Position numbers and translations under genes: made by a program. DNA of 64,000 bases from Nitrospira sp. ND1 (lineage in GTDB: Bacteria; Nitrospirota; Nitrospiria; Nitrospirales; Nitrospiraceae): the NCBI RefSeq assembly GCF_900170025.1, contig NZ_FWEX01000005.1:45071-109070 (forward strand), written 5' to 3'. Below the pieces are notes generated by a model, which saw nothing but the letters and a program-made list of their open reading frames with translations, made no database searches and was not told the origin of the DNA. Positions 1 to 8,453 of this stretch are shown one piece after another; within the stretch, counting starts at the first letter, position 1; the number at the start of each line of letters is the position of its first letter.

Positions 1-295
1 CCAGCGCCGCCAACTGCGGTGCGATGCCCGCCTCTCCTGCGGTGCGATCGCCCGCCTCCATCTCGTCCGTCGCGTCGATTTCCGCCTCCAACTTTATCGT
101 CTCTACCGCCGGGCCTTTGAGACGCAGCGCTTCCGAGCGATCGCCCCCCTCGCCGGCGCCCTGCACCTGCAGCGTGCGACTGAGCGACTCGGGGTTATAT
201 TGCAGCGCGATGATCCGCTGAACCTGCGCCGTGGCCGGATCGATCAGGACGATGCCGCCCTTGAGAAGTTTGGGAGAACCGGGAAAACTACTCAT
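1..295 (-). CDS. eCIS tube/cap adaptor protein, N-terminal domain (partial)
   Basis: The gene begins at ATG 295 and runs off the left edge, so only the first 98 residues are visible. A GAGGAG ribosome site precedes the start. The product opens MSSFPGSPKLLKGGIVLIDP and has the phrases LQYNPESLSRTLQVQ and ALRLKGPAVETIKLEAEIDA. These match the N-terminal domain of contractile injection system tube/adaptor proteins (Afp7/Pvc7-like), which sit between tube and spike and often carry a C-terminal LysM domain that is not visible here. It is the last eCIS gene in the window, 51 nt after a DUF4157 gene. The family call rests on recalled motif similarity and on context. Confidence 0.72.
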   Translation of the reverse strand, partial: MSSFPGSPKLLKGGIVLIDPATAQVQRIIALQYNPESLSRTLQVQGAGEGGDRSEALRLKGPAVETIKLEAEIDATDEMEAGDRTAGEAGIAPQLAAL

Positions 296-346
296 GACCA
301 CATCACTCCTCGATCTCACGCATCAAATCGTCGGCTCCACGACCCG

Positions 347-1852
347 TCATCGACCGGCTCCGTCTTGATCGGGTTGCGCCTGCGACGCTCCAGGATCCGG
401 GGTCGCAGCCGAAGGCGCGGTCGGGGCTTCCCCCGGAACCTCCTGCTCAGGACAGCAGGCACCACGCACCCGTTCCTTCGCGTTCAATTTGTCGCGTAGT
501 TCTCCGTGGTATCGAGCGCGCGCCGTATACGCATCGGTATCCCACGGAATGTCGCCGTTCCTGTAACGTTCCAGCCACTGGTTGTTCTCGCGCATATCGG
601 CTTGGATCGCGATCATGTCCCCGATGAGATCGAAACAATCCTGCGCAGGAGTGATCTCCACGGCACAGTCGACCGGGGGCAACGGCTGAGGCTCTTTCTG
701 ATCCTTCGATATAACGGCCTTCCTCCGCATCGATCCCTTCGCCCCCGAGCCGGCGTCTGCTTGCACGACATGCGTCAGTTCATGCGCCAGCAGGCGGCGA
801 CCGCTGATCGACTGTGGATCGAATTGCCCGGTTCGGAACACGACATGCGACCCAACCGTATAGGCCAACGCATTGACGGCCTGCGCCGATTCCGAGGCCG
901 CGGCATCCGCATGCACACGCACGTGGCCGAAGTCGTGCCCGAAGCGCGACTCAAAAAAACCGCGTGTCGGCTGATCCAGCGGATGCCCCGACGACCCCAA
1001 TACCTCATGTACCAACGGCGGCGCGACGAGAGAAGCAGACTGACCCGGAGCCACGCGTCGTTGCACGACCGCCGATGGGACGCCCGGCGGGTGCGCCGCT
1101 GAGGCCTTGGCGCTCTTACACTCCCGCTTGGTGAGGACGAGGAACCCATCCGGGCAGTGGTAGTCATAAAAGCACAAGGGCGTCGCGGCCGGCGGCGTTT
1201 CTGTGGAGATTTGTCCTGGTCCCATGCCGACCACGATATCGGTCGCACGGACGATGACTCTCACCACCAGGCCGTCGCTGAAATGCACGAAACAGCCGTA
1301 GTTGCCGTTGGCGATCGGCGGCTCGCAGTTGATTTTCTCCACCTTGGCCTGGGATGTCGGCGTGATGTCGTGTTGCACATAATTTTCGGCGGCCCGCTTG
1401 CTGATGCTCTGCGGATCGGCGCGCCAGCTCGGGCAGCGACTGCCGCCCTCGTCGGTCGTCCCCTCTTTCGGCTCAGCCCCGTCTGACGCCGGCTGTTCCC
1501 CGACCGGTGCCGGTTCTTCAGCGGCGGCGCGGCTCAACAGGCCGCCTGCCCCGGAGAGGCGCCGTTGAATGAGTTGGTCCGACGATCGTTGGCTCGGAGC
1601 GGCTCCATCGATCGGCATGCGCATCACCTGCTCCGCCACCCGATCCGCCTCCTGCTCGTATTCATCGCCTGGCTCATTGATGCGCAACTTCGCCTGCGCC
1701 GACATGCCGATCAATTTCTTCTTCTCGCATTCCTCGCAGGTACCCGACAACCCGCTGGATCCGCCGCAGGCGCAGGCCCGCTGCAGGAAGCCCGCGTGGC
1801 TTCCGACACCGGACTCGGCAGTGGCTCTCTGGTGAATGGTCTGTGTTCTCAT
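347..1852 (-). CDS. DUF4157 eCIS-associated protein, copy 1
   Basis: 501 aa. Residues 27-46 form a Cys-rich segment (CACGG...CEECEKKK). Residues 63-80 are the EQEADRVAEQVMRMP motif seen in DUF4157 proteins. Residues ~280-365 are the DUF4157 zincin-like domain, with RFGHDFGHVRVHAD and the metal-binding HELTH at 357-361. Between these lies a ~190-residue insert with several Cys (C176, C187, C227, C233, C245). The tail (385-501) is a helical segment bounded by Cys and then a Pro/Ala-rich end. DUF4157 proteins are well known companions of eCIS loci and are thought to be payloads or payload-processing factors; the substrate is unknown. It starts 6 nt after the 104-aa gene with no clear ribosome site, so translation is probably coupled. 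Confidence 0.85.
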   Translation of the reverse strand: MRTQTIHQRATAESGVGSHAGFLQRACACGGSSGLSGTCEECEKKKLIGMSAQAKLRINEPGDEYEQEADRVAEQVMRMPIDGAAPSQRSSDQLIQRRLSGAGGLLSRAAAEEPAPVGEQPASDGAEPKEGTTDEGGSRCPSWRADPQSISKRAAENYVQHDITPTSQAKVEKINCEPPIANGNYGCFVHFSDGLVVRVIVRATDIVVGMGPGQISTETPPAATPLCFYDYHCPDGFLVLTKRECKSAKASAAHPPGVPSAVVQRRVAPGQSASLVAPPLVHEVLGSSGHPLDQPTRGFFESRFGHDFGHVRVHADAAASESAQAVNALAYTVGSHVVFRTGQFDPQSISGRRLLAHELTHVVQADAGSGAKGSMRRKAVISKDQKEPQPLPPVDCAVEITPAQDCFDLIGDMIAIQADMRENNQWLERYRNGDIPWDTDAYTARARYHGELRDKLNAKERVRGACCPEQEVPGEAPTAPSAATPDPGASQAQPDQDGAGR

Positions 1853-1858
1853 GGGCGC

Positions 1859-2173
1859 TTACGGAATGTCCTTCATTCCACAGTATCGGCGTAGATGAAC
1901 GATTCCCTCGAAGATCTCGTGGTCACGGTTGTTCGGCATGGACGTCAGCTTCGTGGGAGACAACAACCCCATTTCTTCGCCGACCTGGTGACTTTCTCCC
2001 AACTTGATGCCGTGTTTTCGCAACCAGTCGTTCAACAGCTTGACGTCAGTCGTGTCCGCCCCTGCCTTCGACAAGCCTTCACTCTTGAGCCAGACGAAAA
2101 CGGCTGAGTACCGGCCGTGGGTCTGCCGCATGATCGGGATCGGCATGACCGGAAGACTTCTCGTCGTCGTCAT
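1859..2173 (-). CDS. 104-aa hypothetical protein between DUF4157 genes
   Basis: I do not recognise a family. The protein is soluble and has no signal peptide or membrane segment. It reads as a small alpha/beta protein with WLKSEGLSKAGADTTDVKLLNDWL and EIFEGIVHLRRYCG. Its ATG overlaps the TGA of the preceding DUF4157 gene by 4 nt, so it is translated with it. Position and size would suit a chaperone, adaptor or immunity partner of the upstream candidate payload, but that is inference from context. The next gene starts 6 nt downstream. Confidence 0.7.
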   Translation of the reverse strand: MTTTRSLPVMPIPIMRQTHGRYSAVFVWLKSEGLSKAGADTTDVKLLNDWLRKHGIKLGESHQVGEEMGLLSPTKLTSMPNNRDHEIFEGIVHLRRYCGMKDIP

Positions 2174-3444
2174 GGGTTCACCTCGGCCTGCCGCTCACGC
2201 AATACGACATGGCTCATGGGGCCTGTCGCCCGGGTATACAGTCGGAGGACCTCACCTGTTTGTCCACCGGTCATCTGGGCGGCCGTCTCATGCAGGACGG
2301 GGGATTTCGAGGGGCTCGGCTTGGACGCCCATAACTCGCCGGCCGCCGTGCGGAAAGCAATATGAGAGGGCCCGTCCATGGGGCCGCTGAATCCTCGGCC
2401 GTAGAGTGCCAGATTTGCTTCACCCTCACTCTCTGTCGGCACCGCCTGAAACTGCGTGGCCATGTAGTAGTCCCAGATGGCTCCCGCCTCGGATTGACCT
2501 TTGTTCACCTGCTGCATGTAGGTCTCCAACGGAGACCGGCGCTCTCGCACCGATCGGCCTACCGAGTCGAGGTATTGCCGTGCGAGCCCCCATACCTGGT
2601 CCGGTGGATCAATGAGGCCATAGTTGCCGAGCGCCCAACCCAGGCAATTTCCACCGATGTCGCACAGCACCCCGTCCCGCTGTCTGACGATGAACGCCCA
2701 CGCACCGTTACCCAGGTTGGGATAGGCCCCGAGGTAGTCCTGCGCACTGTCGCGGTATTGCCATGCCGGGCTCTCGGGAGTCACGGCGGCAGGGATCGGC
2801 ACCAGGTTGAAGAGTTCTCCGCTGATGACGACCTCAAGGCCGACGTCGAGTCCTGTAGAACGGTGCGTTCTTTCATCTTCGTTCCCCGGCTGAGCGGGTC
2901 CACTCCGTTGCAGCGTCTCCTGCGGTCCGCTCGAACCTTGCTGCACGACATGGCTCAACTCGTGCGCCAGGAGTCTGCGGCCTTCCACGGTCGATTGGTT
3001 GTATCGCCCGGAGGCGAAGACGATATCGCGTCCCACCGTATAGGCTGAGGCATGCACGGCGCGGGCCGATTCCGCAGCACGCTCGTCCGCGTGGATCCGC
3101 ACATTCCCGAAATCGTGGCCGAACCGCGGCTCGAAGAAGGCGCGCGTGGCACCATTCAGCGGTTGTCCGGGTACGGCCAGCACGTCCTGCACGATCGGGG
3201 GCGCGACACCCTCTTTTGTAGCTTCCGATCCACTCAGATGGCGTTGAACCACAGGTGGAGGCGACGATTCCGCCGTGACCTTACCGGGGGCTCCCGGTAG
3301 TAGCATCACCTCCCGGGAAACCTGATCGGCCTCCTGCTCGAACCGGTCGCCGATGCTGCCGAGGCGAGGGAGAAGGCCACCTGTGTGGCCGGTTTGCCCC
3401 CGGAGGATTCGTTTCGTCTGCCCTGTGACGGTTCGGGCTATCAT
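2170..3444 (-). CDS. DUF4157 eCIS-associated protein, copy 2, with distinct C-terminal domain
   Basis: I chose ATG 3444 (424 aa), with GAGG 9 nt upstream; a longer reading to 3606 would run into the upstream gene. The upstream stop is at 3456, leaving a short gap. Near residue 35 is the FEQEADQVSREVM motif, and residues ~82-170 are the DUF4157 domain with RFGHDFGNVRIHAD and HELSH (161-165). Unlike its two relatives it lacks the N-terminal Cys-rich segment. The C-terminal ~220 residues are different: they contain GGNCLGWALG, then PSHIAFR and LWASKPSPSK, a Cys...His...Ser-Lys arrangement reminiscent of DUF7689-like domains. No toxin activity is proven. It is translationally coupled to the 104-aa protein downstream. 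Confidence 0.83.
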   Translation of the reverse strand: MIARTVTGQTKRILRGQTGHTGGLLPRLGSIGDRFEQEADQVSREVMLLPGAPGKVTAESSPPPVVQRHLSGSEATKEGVAPPIVQDVLAVPGQPLNGATRAFFEPRFGHDFGNVRIHADERAAESARAVHASAYTVGRDIVFASGRYNQSTVEGRRLLAHELSHVVQQGSSGPQETLQRSGPAQPGNEDERTHRSTGLDVGLEVVISGELFNLVPIPAAVTPESPAWQYRDSAQDYLGAYPNLGNGAWAFIVRQRDGVLCDIGGNCLGWALGNYGLIDPPDQVWGLARQYLDSVGRSVRERRSPLETYMQQVNKGQSEAGAIWDYYMATQFQAVPTESEGEANLALYGRGFSGPMDGPSHIAFRTAAGELWASKPSPSKSPVLHETAAQMTGGQTGEVLRLYTRATGPMSHVVLRERQAEVNP

Positions 3445-3455
3445 CTTGGTGCGCC

Positions 3456-4976
3456 TCACGGTCCTGAATCCGGCCATTGCACAATCGGAATGCGGGACTG
3501 GATGAAGTCTAAAAACATTCCGCGCGTGGTGTCGGACCAGCCGGTGCTGGTGAACTCGAAGGTGTCGCGCACGAAGGCATCCGCATCCGCACAATCGCAG
3601 TGGCATCGCAACGTCGTGAGGATGCCGCTGATGCTTTCGTACTGACTGAACAGGGCGTCGTGATAGGCAGATTGTAAATTGTCGAGTAAGGCCCCGTAGT
3701 CGCCGGCAAGGGTGCGTCGCCGAACCGAGGCGAACGTCGGCTCGAACTCGGCCAGAATGGCGCTGAGTTCGCTCAAGTAAAAGTCGAGAGGGTACTCGGT
3801 TCCATTGGCGGCCCGATACAGCGGGGTCGAGCGCGTACAGGAGCCGCCCAAGTCCGGATGAGCGGTGGTGTCGTACCGAATATGCTGCGCCTCATGGACG
3901 AGCATTTCCCGAACCCACTGAAGCCAGGCCGCGCGTGGATACCCTCCGACCAGGCGCGGCGATGGAGAAGCCGTTGCCTCCCCGGTCAGCCTCTCCATGT
4001 CTTCCGGCACGAACATACAGTAGGCATCGCGAGGACCGGAGAACGGAGGCACGGCGCCGGCCAGGCTCGCGCAGTGCCCGGCGGCTGCCCCGGTGGACGC
4101 ACCCATGTCGCGATCGATGAGGACGCCGTAGAAGGCAGAGAGGTCGATGCCTTCTGCGGCGGCAAAGGCCTCGACATGCACGGCCCGACTCCCATGTCCG
4201 GAAGCCACGACTGCCCCTGGATCTCGTCTGGATTCTTCTGTGCGCGCGGTGCGGCCGGACTCTTCCGCCGCGTATTCCGAGGCATTGAACCGCGCGGGGT
4301 CGCCGGAGATCGGCTGGGTACAGGCCCTCCCTGTGACGCATTGACGCTGAATCGTGAAGGCCGCCGGAGTCCCGCCTTGTTGGATCACATGCGTGAGTTC
4401 ATGCGCCAGGAGCTGCCGCCCGCCGCCCCCGTGGGGCGCGTACTGTCCCTGCGCGAACACGATATGGCGGCCGCTCGTATAGGCCAGGGCCGCCACCGCA
4501 TCCGCAGACTCCGCCGCCTCGTCGTCGTGATGCACCCGGACCTGCCCGAAGTCATGTCCGAAACGCGGTTCGAAGAAGGCGCGGGTCCCTCCATCCAGCG
4601 GACGACCCGGCGACGCGAGGACATCCTTCACGATCGAAGGGGCCGGCCCCGCGCCCGTGCCGGTAAAACCGTCCACACGGCGTCGCACGATCGGCGCCGG
4701 GTCACGCTGTTCAGCTTCTGTCGTCGCGTGAGGGTGCGGCATGCGCATCACCTGGGCTGCCACACGGTCGGCTTCCTGTTCGAACGCTTCCTCAGGGTTC
4801 CCCATCACGAGTTTCTTCTGTAGCGGCCTCCCCAACAATTTTCGACTCCTGCATTCCTCGCACTCACCGCTCAATCCTGCCGATCCGCCGCACGCGCATT
4901 GTCGCTGGATGAGCGAGCCGGACGGCGCGCTACCCGGAGCCTTGGCGGCGGATTGAACGGTGGCCGTTGCGCTCAT
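3456..4976 (-). CDS. DUF4157 eCIS-associated protein, copy 3, with second HExxH zincin motif
   Basis: 506 aa. It has the N-terminal Cys-rich segment (27-42), EQEADRVAAQVMRMP (~66-80), and a DUF4157 domain at ~113-200 with RFGHDFGQVRVHHD and HELTH (192-196). The C-terminal part carries a second metalloprotease-type motif, VHEAQHIRYD (HEAQH 361-365). An SELSAILAE helix about 40 residues on could provide a third metal ligand (E403). Several Cys (C302, C320, C380, C458, C460, C462) suggest disulfides or metal binding. The start ATG overlaps the stop of the 84-aa gene by 4 nt. A DUF4157 protein with an independent zincin-like C-terminus is a good candidate for a protease payload of the injection system; the substrate is unknown. 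Confidence 0.84.
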   Translation of the reverse strand: MSATATVQSAAKAPGSAPSGSLIQRQCACGGSAGLSGECEECRSRKLLGRPLQKKLVMGNPEEAFEQEADRVAAQVMRMPHPHATTEAEQRDPAPIVRRRVDGFTGTGAGPAPSIVKDVLASPGRPLDGGTRAFFEPRFGHDFGQVRVHHDDEAAESADAVAALAYTSGRHIVFAQGQYAPHGGGGRQLLAHELTHVIQQGGTPAAFTIQRQCVTGRACTQPISGDPARFNASEYAAEESGRTARTEESRRDPGAVVASGHGSRAVHVEAFAAAEGIDLSAFYGVLIDRDMGASTGAAAGHCASLAGAVPPFSGPRDAYCMFVPEDMERLTGEATASPSPRLVGGYPRAAWLQWVREMLVHEAQHIRYDTTAHPDLGGSCTRSTPLYRAANGTEYPLDFYLSELSAILAEFEPTFASVRRRTLAGDYGALLDNLQSAYHDALFSQYESISGILTTLRCHCDCADADAFVRDTFEFTSTGWSDTTRGMFLDFIQSRIPIVQWPDSGP

Positions 4977-5227
4977 CGCCCCACACCCTTTGCAATTCCA
5001 TCAGCCGCGTCGCTCCCCACCTGTCGTGGAGTCGCCTCGCCCGTGCTGGAGATCGAATCGACCCGCAGGCGCGGCACATCGCCCAGGCTCACAAGCCGCT
5101 CCGCCATGCCTGGTTCTGCGAACAGCGCCGCCAGCTGTTCCTGCAACCCCTGGGCAACGGCGTGGCGGTCTTCATAGCGCACACCCTTCAACGTCAGGCG
5201 ATCGATCGTCACGATGACGCGTCTCAT
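4973..5227 (-). CDS. small eCIS-associated conserved protein
   Basis: 84 aa, starting MRRVIVTIDRLTLKGV and continuing HAVAQGLQEQLAALFAEP. I chose ATG 5227 because it makes a 4-nt ATGA overlap with the ATPase stop upstream, and its own stop overlaps the next start in the same way. Longer in-frame readings lie inside the ATPase gene. Small proteins of this type (a beta strand, then a helix that resembles the start of an adaptor) are common right after the AAA+ ATPase in eCIS loci of this class. No function is assigned. Tight coupling on both sides suggests it is made in fixed ratio with its neighbours. Confidence 0.75.
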   Translation of the reverse strand: MRRVIVTIDRLTLKGVRYEDRHAVAQGLQEQLAALFAEPGMAERLVSLGDVPRLRVDSISSTGEATPRQVGSDAADGIAKGVGR

Positions 5228-7155
5228 ACCCACCCCCTGGTCTCTGCATCCGACAGGGGCCGGTCCCGTTTTGCCGCCTCGCTCTGTGCCGCCTGCAGGA
5301 GATGTCCCATGCGCAGGGGATGCCTGGCCTGCGCCGCGAGGAAGGCGGCGTTGAGGGCGATGTTTCGGATGCTCCCGCCTGCCATATGCAGCCGCGCCAG
5401 CTTGGCGTAATCCAGCCCTTCGACCGGTGCCGACGCTGGAAACATGGTGCGCCAAATGGCTTCCCGCTGCGCGGCATCGGGAAAGGGAAAGTGGACCACA
5501 AAGCGCAACCGCCGGTGAAAGGCCTGGTCGAGCGCCGCCTTCATGTTGGTCGTAAGAATCGCCAGCCCGCGATAGGCCTCCATGCGCTGGAGCAAATAAC
5601 TCACTTCAATGTTGGCGTAGCGATCGTGGCTGTCCTTCACCTCGCTCCGTTTGCCGAACAGCGCGTCGGCTTCGTCGAACAGGAGAATGGCTCCGCTTTC
5701 ATCCGCCGCATCGAACAAGCGCCGCAAATTCCGTTCCGTCTCGCCGATATACTTGCTGACGACGGCCGAGAGGTCGATGCGGTAGAGATCGAGATTCAGC
5801 TCGTTGGCCAACACTTCGGCCGCCATGGTCTTTCCGGTTCCGCTCTCGCCGGCGAAGAGGGCCGTAATGCCGAGCCCCCTCGTACCGTGACTGCCGAACC
5901 CCCAGTCCTGATACACGGTCAACCGATGCCGTACCTGGGCGGCCATCGCCCGCAGGGTGGTCTGTTGCGGCACCGACACGATCAGCGCCTCCCAATCGGC
6001 GACCGGATCGATCCGTTGCGCGAGGTCATCGAGTTTGGACCGGCCTGCCGTTCGGCAGGCACGCCAGAGCAGCCCCTCCGGTCGTTCGTCCCCTGCCAAT
6101 CGTTTGCGCACCTGCGCACCCGTGGTCGCGATCGTTCCGGCACTCAAGCGAAACTGCCAGGAAACTCCGTCGAGGGAGCCGTTGACCAGCGCGGCATCCT
6201 GACCGAGCGCCTGTTCCCACAAGGCCCGTTGCTCTACCGCCTGCGGCCGGTTCACGACCTGTGGAACTGCCTGCCGCGTGAGCGACGGCAACTCCTGGCC
6301 GATCACGAACACCAGACCGCCGAGTTGGTCGATGAAGCTACCCGCCTGTTTCGGCACCTCATGCTCCGCGCACTCCACAAGCAACGCCGCATGGAGCAGA
6401 AACGCCTCCCGCTGCCATAACACCGCCAGCGCCTCGATCTCCGACGCGCTGGGCGGCACGAGCGCGGCAGGAAGCATATACAACTGCAGACCCAGTTCCG
6501 ATGCCACGGAAGCCGCCACATCGCCCTGCCCTTGCAGATCGTCGCCCGTCAAAAGAACGAGGCCCGACGAGGATCGGCCGGCTTCGATTGCGGAGAGGAT
6601 CGTGGCCACGGTCTGTCGATGGGCGACGGCCAACAACTCGCCTGGTTGTCTGGTACGCAGGAGAGGCCGCAACCGTGGATCGAGATAATTGACGCCTGCC
6701 AGATAGTGCAACACGCGCTCGTCGATACGGAGGCGCGCATTCGCCACTCCCAGACTCTCATCGAGTTCCACGAGCCGCCACCGGCGCAACGGTCCCACCG
6801 GCGTCAACGCGCTCCAATGCGGCGCTTCGAGTGCGGCCAGGGCCAAGCCGAAGGTGACGGACGACCGATGGCCGGGAGCCAGGGCCTCGCCACAGACACG
6901 CGCTAACTCCGAATTCATCTCGACGCCTGCGCAGAGCAACAGCACATCGCGTTCGAAGCGGCTGAGGCCGAACAGGTTGGTGAGGACATCAATGGCGGCC
7001 TGTGCGGGTCCTTCCGCATCGATCTCGTCGATAGTGTGGCCGGCGGTCTCCGCAGACTCCCCACCGGTGAGCCTGGCCTTCAGGCGGTCGAACTCACCGA
7101 CCAAACAACGTTGGTTGGCCTGGACCCAAGTGTCGTACGCGACGCGGTCGCTCAT
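5224..7155 (-). CDS. eCIS AAA+ ATPase (Afp15/Pvc15-like)
   Basis: 643 aa. The C-terminal AAA+ module has Walker A GESGTGKT (436-443), Walker B LLFDEADALF (491-500) and a candidate arginine finger in FHRRLRF (~546-552). The N-terminal half looks like a degenerate ATPase unit: LLTGDDLQGQGD (201-212) sits where a P-loop would be but lacks the Lys. Afp15/Pvc15-type ATPases act in assembly or disassembly of contractile injection particles in the producing cell and are hallmark eCIS genes. Its start overlaps the DUF4255 gene stop by 4 nt, and its stop overlaps the next small gene the same way. Confidence 0.93.
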   Translation of the reverse strand: MSDRVAYDTWVQANQRCLVGEFDRLKARLTGGESAETAGHTIDEIDAEGPAQAAIDVLTNLFGLSRFERDVLLLCAGVEMNSELARVCGEALAPGHRSSVTFGLALAALEAPHWSALTPVGPLRRWRLVELDESLGVANARLRIDERVLHYLAGVNYLDPRLRPLLRTRQPGELLAVAHRQTVATILSAIEAGRSSSGLVLLTGDDLQGQGDVAASVASELGLQLYMLPAALVPPSASEIEALAVLWQREAFLLHAALLVECAEHEVPKQAGSFIDQLGGLVFVIGQELPSLTRQAVPQVVNRPQAVEQRALWEQALGQDAALVNGSLDGVSWQFRLSAGTIATTGAQVRKRLAGDERPEGLLWRACRTAGRSKLDDLAQRIDPVADWEALIVSVPQQTTLRAMAAQVRHRLTVYQDWGFGSHGTRGLGITALFAGESGTGKTMAAEVLANELNLDLYRIDLSAVVSKYIGETERNLRRLFDAADESGAILLFDEADALFGKRSEVKDSHDRYANIEVSYLLQRMEAYRGLAILTTNMKAALDQAFHRRLRFVVHFPFPDAAQREAIWRTMFPASAPVEGLDYAKLARLHMAGGSIRNIALNAAFLAAQARHPLRMGHLLQAAQSEAAKRDRPLSDAETRGWV

Positions 7156-8453
7156 GTGATTGTCACCCGATAATTGAAGAACACCGGCGGCTCGGCCGCA
7201 CGATCGATCAACGGACTGTCGATGCCATCCACGCGCAACCGGGCCAAATGATCACCGACCGGCGCCTGTTCGAGGATGAACGTAAAGGAGTCCGCCGGGC
7301 CGGACCACGATTCAGGCAAGACCTCTCGGCTTCCGAGCAAGAGGGAGACCGATTGTCCGGCTCGAACGTCCGGCGCACAGCCCAGCGTGATGGTCGCCCT
7401 GCCGCTTCCATCCCTGGGCACCGTCAGGGGAAGCGCGGTCGTGATGAGAGGGCCGACAATCAGCCCTAGCTGGTTGCTGATCCGGGGCTCGGTCTCCGTC
7501 GGACGAACGAGTCGCACAGCCACCCGGTAGAAACCGACGGCCAACGACGGCGGCACGACCACCTGGAGCTGCGAGGCCGAGTCGCCGGCCAAGGCCGCCA
7601 CCTCGTGCACGATGTCGAATCGAGCATTCGAAAACACCACGGTGCGATTGGTACCGTTGAGGTGATGTCCGGTCAGTTCGACGGTCGCCCCCACGGCGGC
7701 GACCGGTTGCCCATCGATCGCCTGCACTGTCTGGATGGTCGGAAACGGGGGCAGGAGATCGGCCTGGACCACCACGCCCCGCTCGAGTTTCGTCACCGGA
7801 TCGACCGGCCCGCGGGTGAGCACCGGCAATGTCGGCTTCGTCGGCTTCGAGGACTCGATCAACACCACCGTCGCCACATAGGCCGCGGTGGGTCGGTAAT
7901 GGGACTGCACGGCGGTCCAGAGTTTGGACATCTCTTCGGTGCTGAGGGGATCCGGAACCAGCTTGATCTGTTCCACTTGATCCGCCAGCCCGCATTCGGC
8001 CAGAGCCCGCAAGGCCGGCGGCAACGTCGTCTCCACCGACGGAGAAGGATTCAGCGCGGTCGTGATGGCCTTCCGATCTAAGACCGGGGTCTCATGGAGC
8101 AACTGCATGGCATAACCCAACAGGATCTCGCTACCCAATTCCTCGGCGCTGTAGGCGCTCACGAGGTAATGAAGATCCAGGGCCAACGGCGGATTGCTGA
8201 GCCGTTGCGTGCCCGATCCGTCGCGGGACGGCAAGGCATGATTCCGCCAGCCCGTATTGAATGTGACTTGATGGAGAAATAGATTCAGTTGGGTGCTTTC
8301 AGTGCCATTGGCGGGGACCACCCGATCCGGCGGGACGGCGCTCACCGTGACCGTACTGCCGAGCAGGCCGCTGACGTTGTGGTTGATCAAGCCGTCGTTG
8401 AGGAGGTCTCGAAGCACGGCTGTGACTCCGGCAATGGCCAACGCGCTGCTCAC
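7152..8453 (-). CDS. Pvc16-family (DUF4255) tail terminator/cap protein
   Basis: 433 aa. The N-terminal ~190 residues match the Pvc16_N/DUF4255 family: MSSALAIAGVTAVLRDLLND, LNLFLHQVTFNTGWRN and LDLHYLVSAYSAEE are typical phrases. The remainder is beta-rich and looks like one or two Ig/IPT-type domains (VGATVELTGHHLNGTNRTVV and a second unit near the C-terminus). Afp16/Pvc16 proteins cap the end of tube and sheath and set particle length. The gene overlaps both neighbours by 4 nt. Confidence 0.9.
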   Translation of the reverse strand: MSSALAIAGVTAVLRDLLNDGLINHNVSGLLGSTVTVSAVPPDRVVPANGTESTQLNLFLHQVTFNTGWRNHALPSRDGSGTQRLSNPPLALDLHYLVSAYSAEELGSEILLGYAMQLLHETPVLDRKAITTALNPSPSVETTLPPALRALAECGLADQVEQIKLVPDPLSTEEMSKLWTAVQSHYRPTAAYVATVVLIESSKPTKPTLPVLTRGPVDPVTKLERGVVVQADLLPPFPTIQTVQAIDGQPVAAVGATVELTGHHLNGTNRTVVFSNARFDIVHEVAALAGDSASQLQVVVPPSLAVGFYRVAVRLVRPTETEPRISNQLGLIVGPLITTALPLTVPRDGSGRATITLGCAPDVRAGQSVSLLLGSREVLPESWSGPADSFTFILEQAPVGDHLARLRVDGIDSPLIDRAAEPPVFFNYRVTIT

